A DNA stretch of 64,000 nucleotides, taken from contig NZ_AUIU01000013.1 in assembly GCF_000423865.1 (NCBI RefSeq), positions 62,001-126,000 on the forward strand, read 5' to 3'. The translations under genes and the position numbers were made by a program. Numbering within the stretch: the first letter of the stretch is position 1; every line of letters starts with the position of its first letter. The DNA is from Thermodesulfovibrio thiophilus DSM 17215 (GTDB lineage: Bacteria; Nitrospirota; Thermodesulfovibrionia; Thermodesulfovibrionales; Thermodesulfovibrionaceae). The notes under the pieces were generated by a model. That model saw only the letters and a program-made list of their open reading frames with translations, made no database searches and was not told the DNA's origin. Below are positions 28,425 to 39,160 of the stretch, one piece after another.

Positions 28425-29642
28425 TTAATCTTTCTTTTTAGAAGGAAGCACAGCTAACCCTGGTAATTCTTTCCCTTCCAGAAGTTGTAGAGAAGCACCG
28501 CCACCTGTTGATATAAATGAAATTGAATCGCTCACTCCTGCTTTATGCACTGCGTAATCTGTATCACCACCGCCAACTATGGTAAATGCATATGAATCAG
28601 CAACAGCATGTGCGATTGCAAATGTACCTCTTGAGAAAGCGTCTATTTCAAAAACTCCCATTGGTCCATTCCAGAGAATAGTTTTTGCATCATGTAAAGC
28701 TTCGGTAAAAAGTCTTACCGAAGCTGGACCTATATCAAGTCCACGCCATCCCTGTGGTATTTCCTGTACAGGAACAATTTTTGTTTCAGCACCAGGATTT
28801 ATACTTTGAGCAATTACTACATCAACAGGAAGATAAAATTTAACCTTGTTCTGTCGAAGCTTTTCCATTATTTTTGTGGCAAAATCGATCATATCAGCCT
28901 CAATAAGTGAATCACCGACTTCATATCCCATAGCTTTTATAAATGTAAAAGCCATTCCTCCACCGACAATAACTTTATCTGCTTTATCAGCAAGATTTTC
29001 AAGCACTCCTATCTTACCTCCAACTTTTGCTCCTCCCAGGATTACAACAAAAGGTCTTATTGGAGATTCCACTGCTCCTTTTAAGTATTCAATCTCTTTT
29101 TTAAGTAAAAATCCAGCAGCAGAAGGAATAAATTTAGGAATACCGACAATAGAGGCATGGGCCCTATGAGAAGCACCGAAAGCATCGTTTACATAGAAAT
29201 CAGCAAGAGATGCTAGAGCCTTTGCGAATTTTTCATCGTTTTTTTCTTCTTCAATACGAAATCTTAAGTTTTCAAGAAGCACTACATCTCCTTCTTTCAT
29301 TTTGGAAACAAGACTTTCAACCTGGTGTCCAATACAGTCAGGTGCAAAAAAAACTTCTTTATTAAGAAGCCTTTGAAGTCTTCGTGCAACAGGAGCTAAA
29401 GAAAGTTTGGGATCCACTTTACCCTTAGGTCTGTCAAGATGAGAAGCAAGAATTATTTTTGCTCCTTCATCAATTGCGTAGTTTATGGTTGGTAGGGTTG
29501 AACGTATACGTCTGTCATCTGTTATCACTAGATTCGCATCAAGAGGCACATTAAAATCTGCTCTTATAAATACTTTCTTTGATTTTATCGGTAAATCTTC
29601 AATTGTCAATTTGTCAAAAGAGTTATTAAAAGGTGCCATCAT
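28425..29642 (-). CDS. pgk: Phosphoglycerate kinase
   Basis: A 405-residue glycolytic/gluconeogenic enzyme interconverting 1,3-bisphosphoglycerate and 3-phosphoglycerate with ATP. Conserved stretches are VFIRADFNVPLD, ILASHLDRPKG, NDAFGASHRAHASIVG, VILGGAKVGGKIGVLENL and GGGDTDYAV. A clear AGGAGG precedes the ATG. It follows gap after six bases. Its stop abuts the stop of convergent speE with no space between them. Confidence 0.96.
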   Translation of the reverse strand: MMAPFNNSFDKLTIEDLPIKSKKVFIRADFNVPLDANLVITDDRRIRSTLPTINYAIDEGAKIILASHLDRPKGKVDPKLSLAPVARRLQRLLNKEVFFAPDCIGHQVESLVSKMKEGDVVLLENLRFRIEEEKNDEKFAKALASLADFYVNDAFGASHRAHASIVGIPKFIPSAAGFLLKKEIEYLKGAVESPIRPFVVILGGAKVGGKIGVLENLADKADKVIVGGGMAFTFIKAMGYEVGDSLIEADMIDFATKIMEKLRQNKVKFYLPVDVVIAQSINPGAETKIVPVQEIPQGWRGLDIGPASVRLFTEALHDAKTILWNGPMGVFEIDAFSRGTFAIAHAVADSYAFTIVGGGDTDYAVHKAGVSDSISFISTGGGASLQLLEGKELPGLAVLPSKKKD

Positions 29643-29648
29643 ATCCTC

Positions 29649-30653
29649 CTAAATTTTTTTCATTAAATAAACAACAAGGTCTCTTACCCTGCAACTGTAA
29701 CCATATTCATTGTCATACCATGATATTACTTTGGCAAGTTTACCTTCTATGACTTTTGTAAGAAGAGAATCAACAATAGAGGAGTAAGAAGAATCATTAA
29801 AATCAATTGAGACGAGAGGTTCTTCAACATAATGTAAAATCCCTTTAAGAGATTCGTTAGAAGCCTTTTTAAATGCTTCATTAATATCAACTTCTGTCGC
29901 AACTTTACTAAGTTGAGTTACAAAGTCAACCATTGATACATTGGGAGTTGGAACTCGTACTGCAAGTCCGTCAAGTTTTCCTTTAAGTTCTGGAAGCACT
30001 TTGCCTACAGCTTTGGCAGCACCTGTTGTTGTGGGAATCATTGATACAGCAGCTGCTCTTGCACGTCTTAAATCTTTATGAGGTAAATCAAGAATTCTCT
30101 GGTCATTTGTATAAGAATGAACGGTTGTTGCAAATCCTCTTTCAATCCCGAAATTTTCATGAAGAATTTTAACAACAGGAGCAAGACAGTTTGTGGTACA
30201 TGAAGCATTGGAGATAATTTTATGAATTGACGGATCAAGTAAGTGATGGTTAACGCCCATAACAATAGTTATATCTTCCTCTTTAGCCGGTGCTGTAATG
30301 ATCACCCATTTTGCTCCAGCCTGAATATGTCTGGATGCTCCAGCCCTGTCTGTAAATTTACCAGTTGATTCAACTACCGCGTCAATCTTCAAATCCGCCC
30401 ATGGAAGTCTTTCAGGAGACGTTTCAGTAAACACCTGAATTTCTTTGCCGTCCACAAAGATATTATTTCCCTGAACTTTTACAGAAGATTGAAATGTTCC
30501 ATGAACAGAATCATATTTAAGTAGGTGTGCAAGAGTATGAGCATCTGTAAGGTCATTAATTGCAACAATTTCAATATCTGGATAACCGTAGCATGACCGG
30601 TAAAAGAGTCTTCCAATTCTACCAAATCCATTAATAGCAATTCTAATTGACAT
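29649..30653 (-). CDS. gap: Glyceraldehyde-3-phosphate dehydrogenase
   Basis: A 334-residue dehydrogenase using NAD(P). The N-terminal RIAINGFGRIGRLFYRS is the dinucleotide-binding fold and the catalytic cysteine is Cys152 in SNASCTTNCLAPV, with the ATTVHSYTNDQ stretch after it. Length and motifs are of the classical phosphorylating type. It lies between DUF1015 and pgk in one minus-strand unit. Confidence 0.96.
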   Translation of the reverse strand: MSIRIAINGFGRIGRLFYRSCYGYPDIEIVAINDLTDAHTLAHLLKYDSVHGTFQSSVKVQGNNIFVDGKEIQVFTETSPERLPWADLKIDAVVESTGKFTDRAGASRHIQAGAKWVIITAPAKEEDITIVMGVNHHLLDPSIHKIISNASCTTNCLAPVVKILHENFGIERGFATTVHSYTNDQRILDLPHKDLRRARAAAVSMIPTTTGAAKAVGKVLPELKGKLDGLAVRVPTPNVSMVDFVTQLSKVATEVDINEAFKKASNESLKGILHYVEEPLVSIDFNDSSYSSIVDSLLTKVIEGKLAKVISWYDNEYGYSCRVRDLVVYLMKKI

Positions 30654-30664
30654 AAATTCCCCCT

Positions 30665-31897
30665 TTAAATTTTTTCTTGAAAGCTATTTATAACCATTCC
30701 GGTAAGAAGTTTAGGATAGAAATATGTCGATTTAGGCGGCATCCTTAGCCCAGCTAATGCAACTCTTTCTATTTCTTCCACCCTTGTGGCTCGCAGTATA
30801 AAAATTGCATCACATTTGTTTTCTTTAACCATTTTTATGGCTTTTTCAATATTTATTTCATAACAGACTTCTTTCTGTGGAAAAAGCTTTAAAATCACCT
30901 CTTCAAGAATATTGATATCAATAGAACGTAACGGTTCAGGTAAATAATCAAGATCCGGACCGTTATAGGTAAGAATATAAAATTTATTATCTTCTTTTAA
31001 ATATGCTCCAATGTTTTTGGGCCCTGCTTTTTCAATTGCTTCCTGTATATCATTATCTTTGCTAAATTCAGATAAATGAAAAAGCTTATTTTGTTTTCCC
31101 AGCAGCTTTTTAACTGATAAAGGAGTACTTAGCAGTCTGTGAGTTGGCAGAATAAGATAGCCGTTGTCTTCAATATTTGTAAGAAACATGAGTACATAAT
31201 TCCATGCTGCTTCTTTATGACCGGGATAAACTTTATCCATTTGTTTCTTAAACTCTAAAGCAACTTCATATCTATGATGACCATCAGCAATAAATATAGG
31301 TTTATGCTTGAATTCTTCGATAATTAAATTGATTTGAGAAGGTTGTGTAATTTTATAAAGTTTGTGAATGTTTCCGTTTAAATCTCTTGCTTGAATATAG
31401 GGATTTTTTAGATTTTCAACTATTTGAGACGTTGTTCTTTCTTTTGAACGATATAATGAAAATATTAAAGACGTATTAGCCATACAGGCTTTCATGAGAT
31501 TTAACCTATCTGTTTTGGGTTTTGAATAAGTCTGTTCATGAGGATAGATTCCTTTGCCGAATTCTTCTAGCCTTACAGTGCCTATTATTCCTTTTAGTAT
31601 TCGATTTTTATTTTTATATGAGTATTGAACTTCGTAGCCATAAAAACATGGTTCTTTTTCTTGTAAGAGAACACCCTCTTCAATCCATTTATTTAAATAT
31701 TTTTTTGCCAGAACATATTTATCTATTTCAGAAGAGTGTTTGCCGTGGTCAATCCTTATTATATTATAAGGACTTTTATTATAAAGAAACTCTTGAATCT
31801 CATCAGAGATAATGTCATAAGGCGGGCACATTACATCATCTCCGCATACTTTTTCAGGATTATAGAGGATTCCTTTAAAAGGTTGAATAACAGTCAT
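30665..31897 (-). CDS. DUF1015 family protein
   Basis: A 410-residue cytosolic protein of the DUF1015 family, of uncertain function. Recognised from the N-terminal PFKGILYNPEKV, MCPPYDIIS, the GIIGTVRLEEFG and KTDRLNLMKA stretches, and IADGHHRYEVALEFK in the middle. The start at ATG 31897 is preferred because the family begins there and because a promoter (31925-31953) would lie inside the gene if the upstream in-frame ATG at 31936 were used. It precedes gap-pgk by 12 bases and is probably co-transcribed, hinting at a link with central carbon metabolism. Confidence 0.85.
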   Translation of the reverse strand: MTVIQPFKGILYNPEKVCGDDVMCPPYDIISDEIQEFLYNKSPYNIIRIDHGKHSSEIDKYVLAKKYLNKWIEEGVLLQEKEPCFYGYEVQYSYKNKNRILKGIIGTVRLEEFGKGIYPHEQTYSKPKTDRLNLMKACMANTSLIFSLYRSKERTTSQIVENLKNPYIQARDLNGNIHKLYKITQPSQINLIIEEFKHKPIFIADGHHRYEVALEFKKQMDKVYPGHKEAAWNYVLMFLTNIEDNGYLILPTHRLLSTPLSVKKLLGKQNKLFHLSEFSKDNDIQEAIEKAGPKNIGAYLKEDNKFYILTYNGPDLDYLPEPLRSIDINILEEVILKLFPQKEVCYEINIEKAIKMVKENKCDAIFILRATRVEEIERVALAGLRMPPKSTYFYPKLLTGMVINSFQEKI

Positions 31898-31924
31898 ATA
31901 AGTTCTATGATAACATTTAGCTTC

Positions 31925-31953
31925 ATTATAGCTCAATGTAGATTGAATATCAA
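31925..31953 (-). promoter_or_regulatory. Promoter of the DUF1015-gap-pgk unit
   Basis: On the minus strand TTGATA (31948-31953), a 17-bp spacer and a perfect TATAAT (31925-31930). Transcription would begin near 31918, about 20 bases before the chosen ATG at 31897. Confidence 0.6.
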
Positions 31954-32081
31954 CGAATTTAATAGCAAAAATAAGGTCTTTTTACTTTCAAAACGATAAA
32001 AAGTGAACTTTCAACCCCGTAAATATGAAATCGTTATAAAAGCACTGTCTTTCATTACTCTTTTATCAACATTTTAAACAA

Positions 32082-32111
32082 TTGACACAGAATAGACAAA
32101 AAAATTAATAT
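32082..32111 (+). promoter_or_regulatory. Promoter of clpC
   Basis: A perfect TTGACA (32082-32087), an 18-bp spacer and TAATAT (32106-32111), the same layout as the speH promoter. The leader to the ATG at 32149 is about 30 bases and includes AAAGGAG. I see no CtsR or CIRCE operator in the upstream 200 bases. Confidence 0.6.
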
Positions 32112-32148
32112 TGATGTAAGGAACTACAATTTTTAAAGGAGTTTTAAA

Positions 32149-34599
32149 ATGTTTGAGAAGTTTACAGAAAAAGGTCGTAAAATAATTCTTTATGCCAGAG
32201 AGGAAGCTGAAAAAAGAAATAGTGAGTTTCTTGATACAGAACATCTGCTTTTTGCAGTTTTAAGAGAAGATGATTCAATTCCTGTGTCTATTCTCAGAAA
32301 AATCGGGATAGACCCTGAAAATATAAGATATGAACTTGAAAAAAGAGTAACTGGGGAGGCAAATCTTCTCACTTATGGAGAGATACCTTTTTCTCCAAGA
32401 GCCAAGAAAGTTCTTGAGCATGCTGTTGAAGAGGCAAGGCTACTAGGTCATCCCTATATCGGAAGTGAGCATCTATTTCTTGGTTTGATTAAGGAAGAAG
32501 AAGGTATTGCTGGTAAAGTTTTAAGAAGCTTTGGAGTTAACCTTCTTGCTGTAAGACAGTTAACAATTAATTTTTCGATAAGACCTCATTTTCACGGTGC
32601 TCCACAGAAGGAAAAAAGAAAAACAAATACTCCTGCACTGGATGAATTTGGTCGAGACTTAACCTTGCTTGCCCTTGAAGGCAAACTTGACCCTGTCATA
32701 GGCAGAGAAGATGAAATACAGAGAGTTATTCAGATTCTTGGAAGGCGAATTAAAAACAATCCTGTAATAATTGGCGAACCAGGAGTTGGTAAAACAGCAA
32801 TTGTAGAGGGACTGGCTCAGAAAATTATAGAAGGAGAAGTGCCTGATATTTTACTTGGAAAAAGAATCATTGCCCTTGATCTGGGAGCATTGATAGCCGG
32901 CACTAAATACAGAGGACAGTTTGAGGAACGACTGAAGGCAGTCATAAGAGAAGCAACGCAATCTGAAAATGTTATTTTATTTATAGATGAGCTTCACACG
33001 ATAATTGGAGCTGGTGCAGCAGAAGGCTCTGTTGATGCATCAAATATGTTAAAACCAGCTTTGGCACGTGGAGAAATGCAATGCATTGGAGCTACAACTC
33101 CGCAGGAATACAGGAAATACATTGAAAAAGACGGAGCCCTTGAAAGAAGATTCCAGCCTGTACAGATTCAGCCCACAACTGTGGAGACAACAATCGAAAT
33201 ATTGCAGGGGATTAAGGAAAAATATGAATCTCATCATAAAGTAAAAATAACGGATGAGGCTGTGGAGGCTGCTGTAAAACTTTCTGATAGATATATCACA
33301 GACAGATATTTACCTGATAAAGCAATAGATGTAGTGGATGAAGCTGCCTCAAGGATTAAGCTAAGCAGGTCTGTAATGCCTCAGGAGTTAAAGGACCTTG
33401 AATTTGAACTTGCAAGACTTTCAAAGGAAAAATCTTTATACATCAAACTTCATGATTTGCCATCAGCACAGAAGACAAAATATGAAGAAGACAGGGTTAA
33501 GAGAATTTACGAAGCTAATTATAAAAAATGGAAAGAAAGTATGTATAAAGAAGTACCCCTTGTTACAGCAGAGGATGTATCATATACTGTTTCCAAAATG
33601 ACAGGTATCCCGCTTTATAAACTTGAACAAACAGAGTCAGAAAGACTGCTTCATATGGAAGAAGCTTTACATGAAAGAATTGTAGGACAGGATGAAGCAA
33701 TAAAAAGCGTATCTAAGGCAATAAGACGCTCTCGTGCAGGATTGAAAACAAAAAACAGACCAATTGGTTCGTTTTTCTTTCTCGGTCCTACTGGAGTTGG
33801 AAAGACCGAGCTTGCAAAAGTTCTTGCAGAATTTATGTTTAATGATGAGACTGCTTTAATAAAATTTGATATGTCTGAGTATATGGAAAAATTCAATGTA
33901 TCTAAACTAATAGGAGCACCTCCTGGATATGTTGGATATGAAGAAGGTGGACAACTTACAGAAAAAATCCGTAAAAGACCATATGCTGTTATTCTTTTTG
34001 ATGAGATTGAAAAGGCTCATCCAGATGTATTTAATTTACTATTACAGATACTCGATGAAGGTGTGCTTACGGATAGTTTTGGACGGAAAGTGGATTTTAG
34101 AAATACCATCATAATCATGACTTCAAATATTGGTGCTAGATTAATTGAAAAGTCGACACCTCTTGGTTTCCGCAAATCCAATTCCACAGACATTTATTCA
34201 AAAATTAAAGACAATGTTTTTGATGAACTGAAAAAGACCTTCAATCCTGAGTTTCTGAACAGAGTTGATGATATTGTTGTATTTCATCCTCTTGAAGAAA
34301 CTCATTTGCTTTCCATTATTGATCTGTTGATTGCTGAAACAAATAAAAAGCTTGCTGAATACGGATTTATTATCACGGTATCTAATGCAGTCAAACGCTG
34401 GATTTTAAATAAATATTACCAGCCAGCATATGGGGCTAGACCAATGAGAAGAGCGATTGCTAAAGAGATAGAAGATCCGCTATCAGAGGAAATTCTCAGA
34501 GGAAGGTTTAAAGATGTGAATTTTATAAAAGTTGAGTTGAACGAAAATAAGATAGAGTTTAAAGAAATACAGGAAGAAGTATCAGCGTCAGTGAACTGA
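32149..34599 (+). CDS. clpC: ATP-dependent Clp protease ATPase subunit ClpC
   Basis: An 816-residue AAA+ unfoldase that feeds ClpP. The N-domain has two Clp-N repeats (about 1-145). The first ATPase has [13 protein letters not shown] and [14 protein letters not shown] short coiled-coil middle domain with a UVR-like stretch lies near residue 420, which makes it ClpC rather than the longer-M-domain ClpB. The second ATPase has [12 protein letters not shown] and [21 protein letters not shown] separate tig-clpP-clpX operon lies 1 kb downstream. Confidence 0.95.
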   Translation: MFEKFTEKGRKIILYAREEAEKRNSEFLDTEHLLFAVLREDDSIPVSILRKIGIDPENIRYELEKRVTGEANLLTYGEIPFSPRAKKVLEHAVEEARLLGHPYIGSEHLFLGLIKEEEGIAGKVLRSFGVNLLAVRQLTINFSIRPHFHGAPQKEKRKTNTPALDEFGRDLTLLALEGKLDPVIGREDEIQRVIQILGRRIKNNPVIIGEPGVGKTAIVEGLAQKIIEGEVPDILLGKRIIALDLGALIAGTKYRGQFEERLKAVIREATQSENVILFIDELHTIIGAGAAEGSVDASNMLKPALARGEMQCIGATTPQEYRKYIEKDGALERRFQPVQIQPTTVETTIEILQGIKEKYESHHKVKITDEAVEAAVKLSDRYITDRYLPDKAIDVVDEAASRIKLSRSVMPQELKDLEFELARLSKEKSLYIKLHDLPSAQKTKYEEDRVKRIYEANYKKWKESMYKEVPLVTAEDVSYTVSKMTGIPLYKLEQTESERLLHMEEALHERIVGQDEAIKSVSKAIRRSRAGLKTKNRPIGSFFFLGPTGVGKTELAKVLAEFMFNDETALIKFDMSEYMEKFNVSKLIGAPPGYVGYEEGGQLTEKIRKRPYAVILFDEIEKAHPDVFNLLLQILDEGVLTDSFGRKVDFRNTIIIMTSNIGARLIEKSTPLGFRKSNSTDIYSKIKDNVFDELKKTFNPEFLNRVDDIVVFHPLEETHLLSIIDLLIAETNKKLAEYGFIITVSNAVKRWILNKYYQPAYGARPMRRAIAKEIEDPLSEEILRGRFKDVNFIKVELNENKIEFKEIQEEVSASVN

Positions 34600-34607
34600 G
34601 GGGATGT

Positions 34608-35135
34608 ATGAAAAAAAATGTTTTTTTAATTCTGTTTATCTTAATTGCGTTGATTGTTACAGGAAGTATTCTTTTTAAAAAAAATAAAGTTTCTTCTGCT
34701 CTAAAAGGTGTGGAAATTGGAATGCCTGCTCCAGATTTCGAGTTAAAAGATCTCAATGGAAAAATCTGGAGACTTAAAGATTTAAATGGCAAAATTATTA
34801 TCCTGAATTTCTGGGCTTCATGGTGCAATGAGTGTAAGGAAGAAAAAAAATCATTGCAGAGTTACTTTAATAAAAATGGCTCCAGTGATGATTTAATATT
34901 TATTACAGTTCTATATAAGGATAATTCCCTTGCAGTCGCAGACATGGCTAAAAAAGCAGGTTATACCTTCCCTATCCTTGTTGATGACGGAGTTGTATCA
35001 TCTATTTATGGAATAAAAGGGGTCCCCGAAACATTTCTGATAGATAAAAGAGGAATTTTAAGGCATAAAATTATAGGTCCTGTAGAATGGAATAATCCTC
35101 ATATAATTCCTCATCTCAAGCAAGTGCTTTCTTAA
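34608..35135 (+). CDS. Membrane-anchored thioredoxin-like protein (TlpA/ResA type)
   Basis: A 175-residue protein with an N-terminal membrane anchor or signal (about 5-23) and a periplasmic thioredoxin domain of the AhpC/TSA-Redoxin class. It has IGMPAPDFELKDLNGK, the redox-active CNEC in NFWASWCNECKEE and a cis-proline segment GVPETFLID. Such proteins reduce or handle disulfides in the envelope, for instance in cytochrome c maturation. The partner here is unknown. Its stop overlaps the next start by one base (TAATG). Confidence 0.85.
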   Translation: MKKNVFLILFILIALIVTGSILFKKNKVSSALKGVEIGMPAPDFELKDLNGKIWRLKDLNGKIIILNFWASWCNECKEEKKSLQSYFNKNGSSDDLIFITVLYKDNSLAVADMAKKAGYTFPILVDDGVVSSIYGIKGVPETFLIDKRGILRHKIIGPVEWNNPHIIPHLKQVLS

Positions 35136-35656
35136 TGGGAAAACCAGGACAGCCCAAAAGGGTTTTATTTTTCATTGCCACTCTTTTTAAGGATGAAGAG
35201 ATATATTATTTAACAAGAAGGATTATAATTGAATGTTTTGGAGATACAATTTTAGAGTCAGCTAAAAAATACTGGGATTATTCTAAATATTATAGCGCAG
35301 AGCTTGGTGAACCAATATTTAGAAAATTTATGTTTTTTAAAAATCTTATTTCTGAAGCTGATATTTCAGATATTAAGTTACAAACAAATCAAATTGAAGA
35401 AAAGCTTTCTACGAATGGGAAACGAACAATTAATATTGATCCTGGCTATATAGGACTTTCAAAGCTCGTTCTTGCTACAACAAAGGACTACTCACACAGG
35501 ATTTATCTCAAAGATGGAATTTATGGTGAGGTTACTCTTATTTTTCAAGATAACTCTTTCAGACCATATATAAACACTTACAGAGATTATGCTGACAGAG
35601 AATATATAACACTTTTTAACTTAATGAGATTCATCTATAAGGATATGTTTTGTTAA
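35135..35656 (+). CDS. DUF4416 family protein
   Basis: A 173-residue protein of the DUF4416 family, whose function is unknown. Recognised from the N-terminal KRVLFFIATLFKD, the YSAELGEPIFRKFMFFK region and the strongly conserved NIDPGYIGLSKLVLATTKDY with HRIYLKDGIYGEVTLIF. No signal peptide or membrane segment. It is coupled to the thioredoxin-like gene upstream. Confidence 0.82.
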   Translation: MGKPGQPKRVLFFIATLFKDEEIYYLTRRIIIECFGDTILESAKKYWDYSKYYSAELGEPIFRKFMFFKNLISEADISDIKLQTNQIEEKLSTNGKRTINIDPGYIGLSKLVLATTKDYSHRIYLKDGIYGEVTLIFQDNSFRPYINTYRDYADREYITLFNLMRFIYKDMFC

Positions 35657-35666
35657 TGTTTATTAA

Positions 35667-35696
35667 TTGACAAAAAACCTTTATGGCTTTTAAACT
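35667..35696 (+). promoter_or_regulatory. Promoter of tig-clpP-clpX
   Basis: A perfect TTGACA (35667-35672), 18-bp spacer and TAAACT (35691-35696). The leader to the GTG at 35732 is about 30 bases and contains AAGGAGGG. Confidence 0.5.
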
Positions 35697-35731
35697 TAAA
35701 TTTGTAAAACACCTATTTTTAAGGAGGGAAT

Positions 35732-36970
35732 GTGTTAAAGGCAATTGAAGAAATTTCTGCAACCAAAAAAAGATTAAAAATTGAGATACCAGCAGAGATT
35801 GTGGAAGGCGAGCTTCAGAAGGCATTGAAGGAAATTCAGAAAAAGGCGAAAATTCCAGGATTCAGACCTGGTAAAACACCTCTTTCAATTATTGAAAAAA
35901 AATTTGGCAAAGATGCTGAATCTGATGTTCTTGAAAGGCTTGTTTCAGAATCCTATAATAAAGCGGTTAAAGAGGCAAAACTAAAACCTGTATTGCCTCC
36001 AATGGCTGAAGATGCAATTGATATAAAAAGGAATGAACCACTATCTTTTGACCTTATAGTAGAGGTAAGGCCAGAAGTTCAGGTTCTTAATTATGAGGAT
36101 ATAGAAGTAGAAGAAGTTTCAATTGAAGTAAAAGATGAAGAAGTTGAAGAAGTCCTGCAGAGGCTTTCAAAAGAACGGGGTGTTTATGAGTCAATAGGAG
36201 AACCTGCTCAAATTGAGGACATTGTAGTCATTGACTATAAAACAGATATTGATAAAGAGGCTAATGATTATGTTTATAAAATTGGCTCTGGTCCTTTTCC
36301 TGAAGAATTTTCAAATGCACTTGAAGGCAAAAAAAGTGGAGAAAACTTTAGTGTTAGCATAGATTTTCCAGAAGATTCAATAGCAGACTTTGCAGGGAAA
36401 AAGGTGAATTTTGATATTACAGTGAAAGATGTGAAGAGAAAACAGGAATTAACATATGAAGAACTCGCTAAAGAACTTGGGTTTGAAGATCTTGAGAGTC
36501 TTAAGAAATATGTAAGAGAAACACTGGAAAAGACAAAACAAGAACAGGCAGAACAGAAACAGAAAATAGATATTCTAAAAAAACTTCTTGAAACACATGA
36601 GTTTGAACTTCCAGAGGGACTTGTGGAGATGGAAATGAAAAGAATTACAGAGGAATATGAATCCATGGGAGTTGATGTAAACCAACAGATGGAAGCAATA
36701 GCAGAAAGAGCTAAAAGAAATGTAAAAGCATATATACTCCTTGAATTCATAGGAGAAAAAGAGGGAGTGTCTGTTTCAGAGGACGAACTTAAAAATGAAG
36801 TTATGAATATTGCGAGAAGATACAGTATAACTCCTCAAGGTGTTGTGCAGTATTATATGTCAAAAGATGGCTCTTTAGAAGCTCTTAGGAATAGCGTATT
36901 TGAAAGAAAAGTTTTTGATATTCTTTTACAAAAAGCAAAGAAGGTTAAAAAAGTGGAGGAAACAAAGTGA
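35732..36970 (+). CDS. tig: Trigger factor
   Basis: A 412-residue ribosome-associated chaperone. The N-terminal ribosome-binding domain has the signature [18 protein letters not shown] PPIase-like FKBP segment lies at about 150-225 ([26 protein letters not shown]), and the rest is the long helical chaperone domain. It starts at GTG 35732 behind AAGGAGGG. It overlaps clpP by four bases (GTGA). The domestic order tig-clpP-clpX is intact. Confidence 0.94.
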   Translation: MLKAIEEISATKKRLKIEIPAEIVEGELQKALKEIQKKAKIPGFRPGKTPLSIIEKKFGKDAESDVLERLVSESYNKAVKEAKLKPVLPPMAEDAIDIKRNEPLSFDLIVEVRPEVQVLNYEDIEVEEVSIEVKDEEVEEVLQRLSKERGVYESIGEPAQIEDIVVIDYKTDIDKEANDYVYKIGSGPFPEEFSNALEGKKSGENFSVSIDFPEDSIADFAGKKVNFDITVKDVKRKQELTYEELAKELGFEDLESLKKYVRETLEKTKQEQAEQKQKIDILKKLLETHEFELPEGLVEMEMKRITEEYESMGVDVNQQMEAIAERAKRNVKAYILLEFIGEKEGVSVSEDELKNEVMNIARRYSITPQGVVQYYMSKDGSLEALRNSVFERKVFDILLQKAKKVKKVEETK

Positions 36971-37551
36971 GTATTGTTCCAATAGTTATAGAGCAAACGG
37001 GAAGAACAGAAAGAGTTTATGATATTTATTCAAGACTGCTCAAAGACAGGATTATTTTTATAGGTACAGAAATAAATGATCAGATTGCCAATGTTGTGAT
37101 TGCACAGTTACTTTTTCTACAGACTGAAGACCCTGAAAAGGATATCCATATTTACATAAACTCACCTGGTGGTATGGTTTCAAGCGGGCTTGCAATCTAT
37201 GACACAATGGAGTATGTAAAACCCGATATTGCCACATATTGCATAGGACAGGCAGCCTCTATGGCATGTGTTCTTCTCGCTGCTGGTACTAAAGGTAAGA
37301 GGTTTGTGCTTCCTCATTCAAGAGTCATGATTCATCAACCAATAGGTGGATTTTATGGACAGGCAACAGATGTTGAGATTCATGCAAGAGAGATTTTGAA
37401 AATGAAGGATTTACTCAATGGAATTCTTGCAAAACATACAGGACAGCCGATTGAGAAAATCCAGAGAGATACAGAGAGAGATTTTTTCATGTCTGCTCAA
37501 GAAGCAAAAGAATATGGAATTGTTGATGAAGTCATCTCTTCAATGAAGTAA
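36967..37551 (+). CDS. clpP: ATP-dependent Clp protease proteolytic subunit
   Basis: A 194-residue serine protease forming the tetradecameric chamber. The catalytic triad is Ser98 (GQAASMA), His123 (MIHQPIGG) and Asp172 (TERDFFM). It starts at GTG, overlapping the tig stop, and is followed by clpX after 12 bases. It can serve both ClpX and the ClpC encoded upstream. Confidence 0.97.
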   Translation: MSIVPIVIEQTGRTERVYDIYSRLLKDRIIFIGTEINDQIANVVIAQLLFLQTEDPEKDIHIYINSPGGMVSSGLAIYDTMEYVKPDIATYCIGQAASMACVLLAAGTKGKRFVLPHSRVMIHQPIGGFYGQATDVEIHAREILKMKDLLNGILAKHTGQPIEKIQRDTERDFFMSAQEAKEYGIVDEVISSMK

Positions 37552-37563
37552 TCAGGTGTTATT

Positions 37564-38793
37564 ATGGCAAAGAAAAATGAAGAAACATTAAGATGCTCTT
37601 TCTGTGGAAAATCACAGAAGGAAGTGAAAAAGTTAATCGCAGGAAACGAAGTTTATATATGTGATGAATGTGTATCTCTCTGTAATGAAATAATTGAAGA
37701 AGAAAGATTTACAAAAATTGAAGGCATGAAAGAAGATCTTCCTACGCCTCAGGAGATTCACAGATTTCTCAATGACTATGTTATTGGACAGGAAAGAGCA
37801 AAGAAAATTCTCTCAGTTGCTGTTTATAATCATTACAAAAGAATTTTCAAAGGTAGCCTCTCAGATGAAATACAGAAAAGCAATATAATGCTTATAGGAC
37901 CAACAGGAACAGGAAAGACACTTTTAGCTCAGACACTTGCACGATTTCTTGATGTTCCCTTTGCAATTGCTGATGCAACAACTCTTACTGAGGCTGGATA
38001 TGTTGGTGAGGATGTGGAGAATATTCTTCTTAAGCTTCTTCAGAATGCTAACTTTGATATTCAGCGTGCTCAGATAGGCATTATATATATTGATGAAATT
38101 GACAAAATCAGCAAAAAAGCTGATAGTCCTTCAATAACCCGTGATGTATCTGGAGAAGGAGTACAACAGGCACTTTTAAAAATAGTTGAAGGGACAGTTG
38201 CAAACATACCTCCTCAGGGTGGAAGAAAACATCCACAGCAGGAATATATTCAGCTTGATACAACCAACATACTTTTTATATGTGGTGGAGCTTTTGTTGG
38301 ACTTGAAGAGGTTATAAAGAAAAGAATCGGTAAAAGAACCGTTGGATTTCTCTCTGAAACTGTAAAGATGGATGAAGAAAAGATTCTTTCACAGGTTGAG
38401 CCTGAGGATTTAATAAAATATGGAATGATTCCTGAATTTGTTGGAAGATTTCCAGTTATTGCAACACTTAATCAACTTGATGAAGATGCTCTTATAGAGA
38501 TACTAACAAAACCTAAGAATGCGCTTGTCAGGCAGTATCAAAAACTTTTTAATATTGATGGAGTAAAGCTAACTTTCACTGATGATGCTTTAAAAGCTAT
38601 AGCAAAAAAGGCTATTGAAAGAAAAACAGGTGCAAGAGCCTTAAGAAGCATACTTGAGGATATAATGCTTGATGTTATGTATCTTATTCCATCTGAAAAG
38701 GGAATAGCTGAGTGCATTATTAACGAGGATGTTGTCAATAAAAAAGCACAGACACTTTTAATGTATAAAGAAAAAAAAGCCAAAAATGCCTGA
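37564..38793 (+). CDS. clpX: ATP-dependent Clp protease ATPase subunit ClpX
   Basis: A 409-residue AAA+ unfoldase. The zinc-binding domain has Cys11, Cys14, Cys33 and Cys36. Walker A is [15 protein letters not shown] and Walker B is [13 protein letters not shown]; the RKHP-like pore region appears in [10 protein letters not shown]. The length is normal. It overlaps the following gene by eight bases. Confidence 0.97.
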   Translation: MAKKNEETLRCSFCGKSQKEVKKLIAGNEVYICDECVSLCNEIIEEERFTKIEGMKEDLPTPQEIHRFLNDYVIGQERAKKILSVAVYNHYKRIFKGSLSDEIQKSNIMLIGPTGTGKTLLAQTLARFLDVPFAIADATTLTEAGYVGEDVENILLKLLQNANFDIQRAQIGIIYIDEIDKISKKADSPSITRDVSGEGVQQALLKIVEGTVANIPPQGGRKHPQQEYIQLDTTNILFICGGAFVGLEEVIKKRIGKRTVGFLSETVKMDEEKILSQVEPEDLIKYGMIPEFVGRFPVIATLNQLDEDALIEILTKPKNALVRQYQKLFNIDGVKLTFTDDALKAIAKKAIERKTGARALRSILEDIMLDVMYLIPSEKGIAECIINEDVVNKKAQTLLMYKEKKAKNA

Positions 38794-39160
38794 AAAGGTC
38801 AGGATAATTATTGAAGGAAAGGAAGTCAAAGCGGAGTTCTTGGATACTGAATGTGCTAAAAAAATTTTACAGGCTCTGCCAATTGAAAGTAAAATTAATG
38901 AATGGGGTGATGAGTTCTATTTCTCAATAGGAATAAAGATGCCTCTTGACAGCACTGCAACAACCAGAGTTAAAGCAGGAGATATTGGTTACTGGCCAAC
39001 TGGAGAGGCACTCGCAATTTTTTTTGGTAAGACGCCCATAAGTACAGGGGATGATCCTGTGCCTGTATCTGAAGTAAACATTGTGGGAAGAATTATTGAT
39101 AATCCTTCAATATTTAGAAGACTTAAAGGTGCAAAAACAGTAAGAATTGAAAAAGAATAA
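38786..39160 (+). CDS. Cyclophilin-like fold protein (TM1367-like)
   Basis: A 124-residue protein resembling the small cyclophilin-like family typified by Thermotoga TM1367. Clues are the opening [21 protein letters not shown], then [33 protein letters not shown] and the VNIVGRI strand. Biochemical function in the family is not established. It overlaps the clpX end by eight bases and the next gene by 14, so it is expressed with the Clp genes. Confidence 0.72.
   Translation: MPEKVRIIIEGKEVKAEFLDTECAKKILQALPIESKINEWGDEFYFSIGIKMPLDSTATTRVKAGDIGYWPTGEALAIFFGKTPISTGDDPVPVSEVNIVGRIIDNPSIFRRLKGAKTVRIEKE

Noticed and set aside
28579-29169. Open frames on the plus strand opposite pgk
   Set aside because: They mirror pgk codons, with serine/isoleucine-rich translations and no recognised domain.
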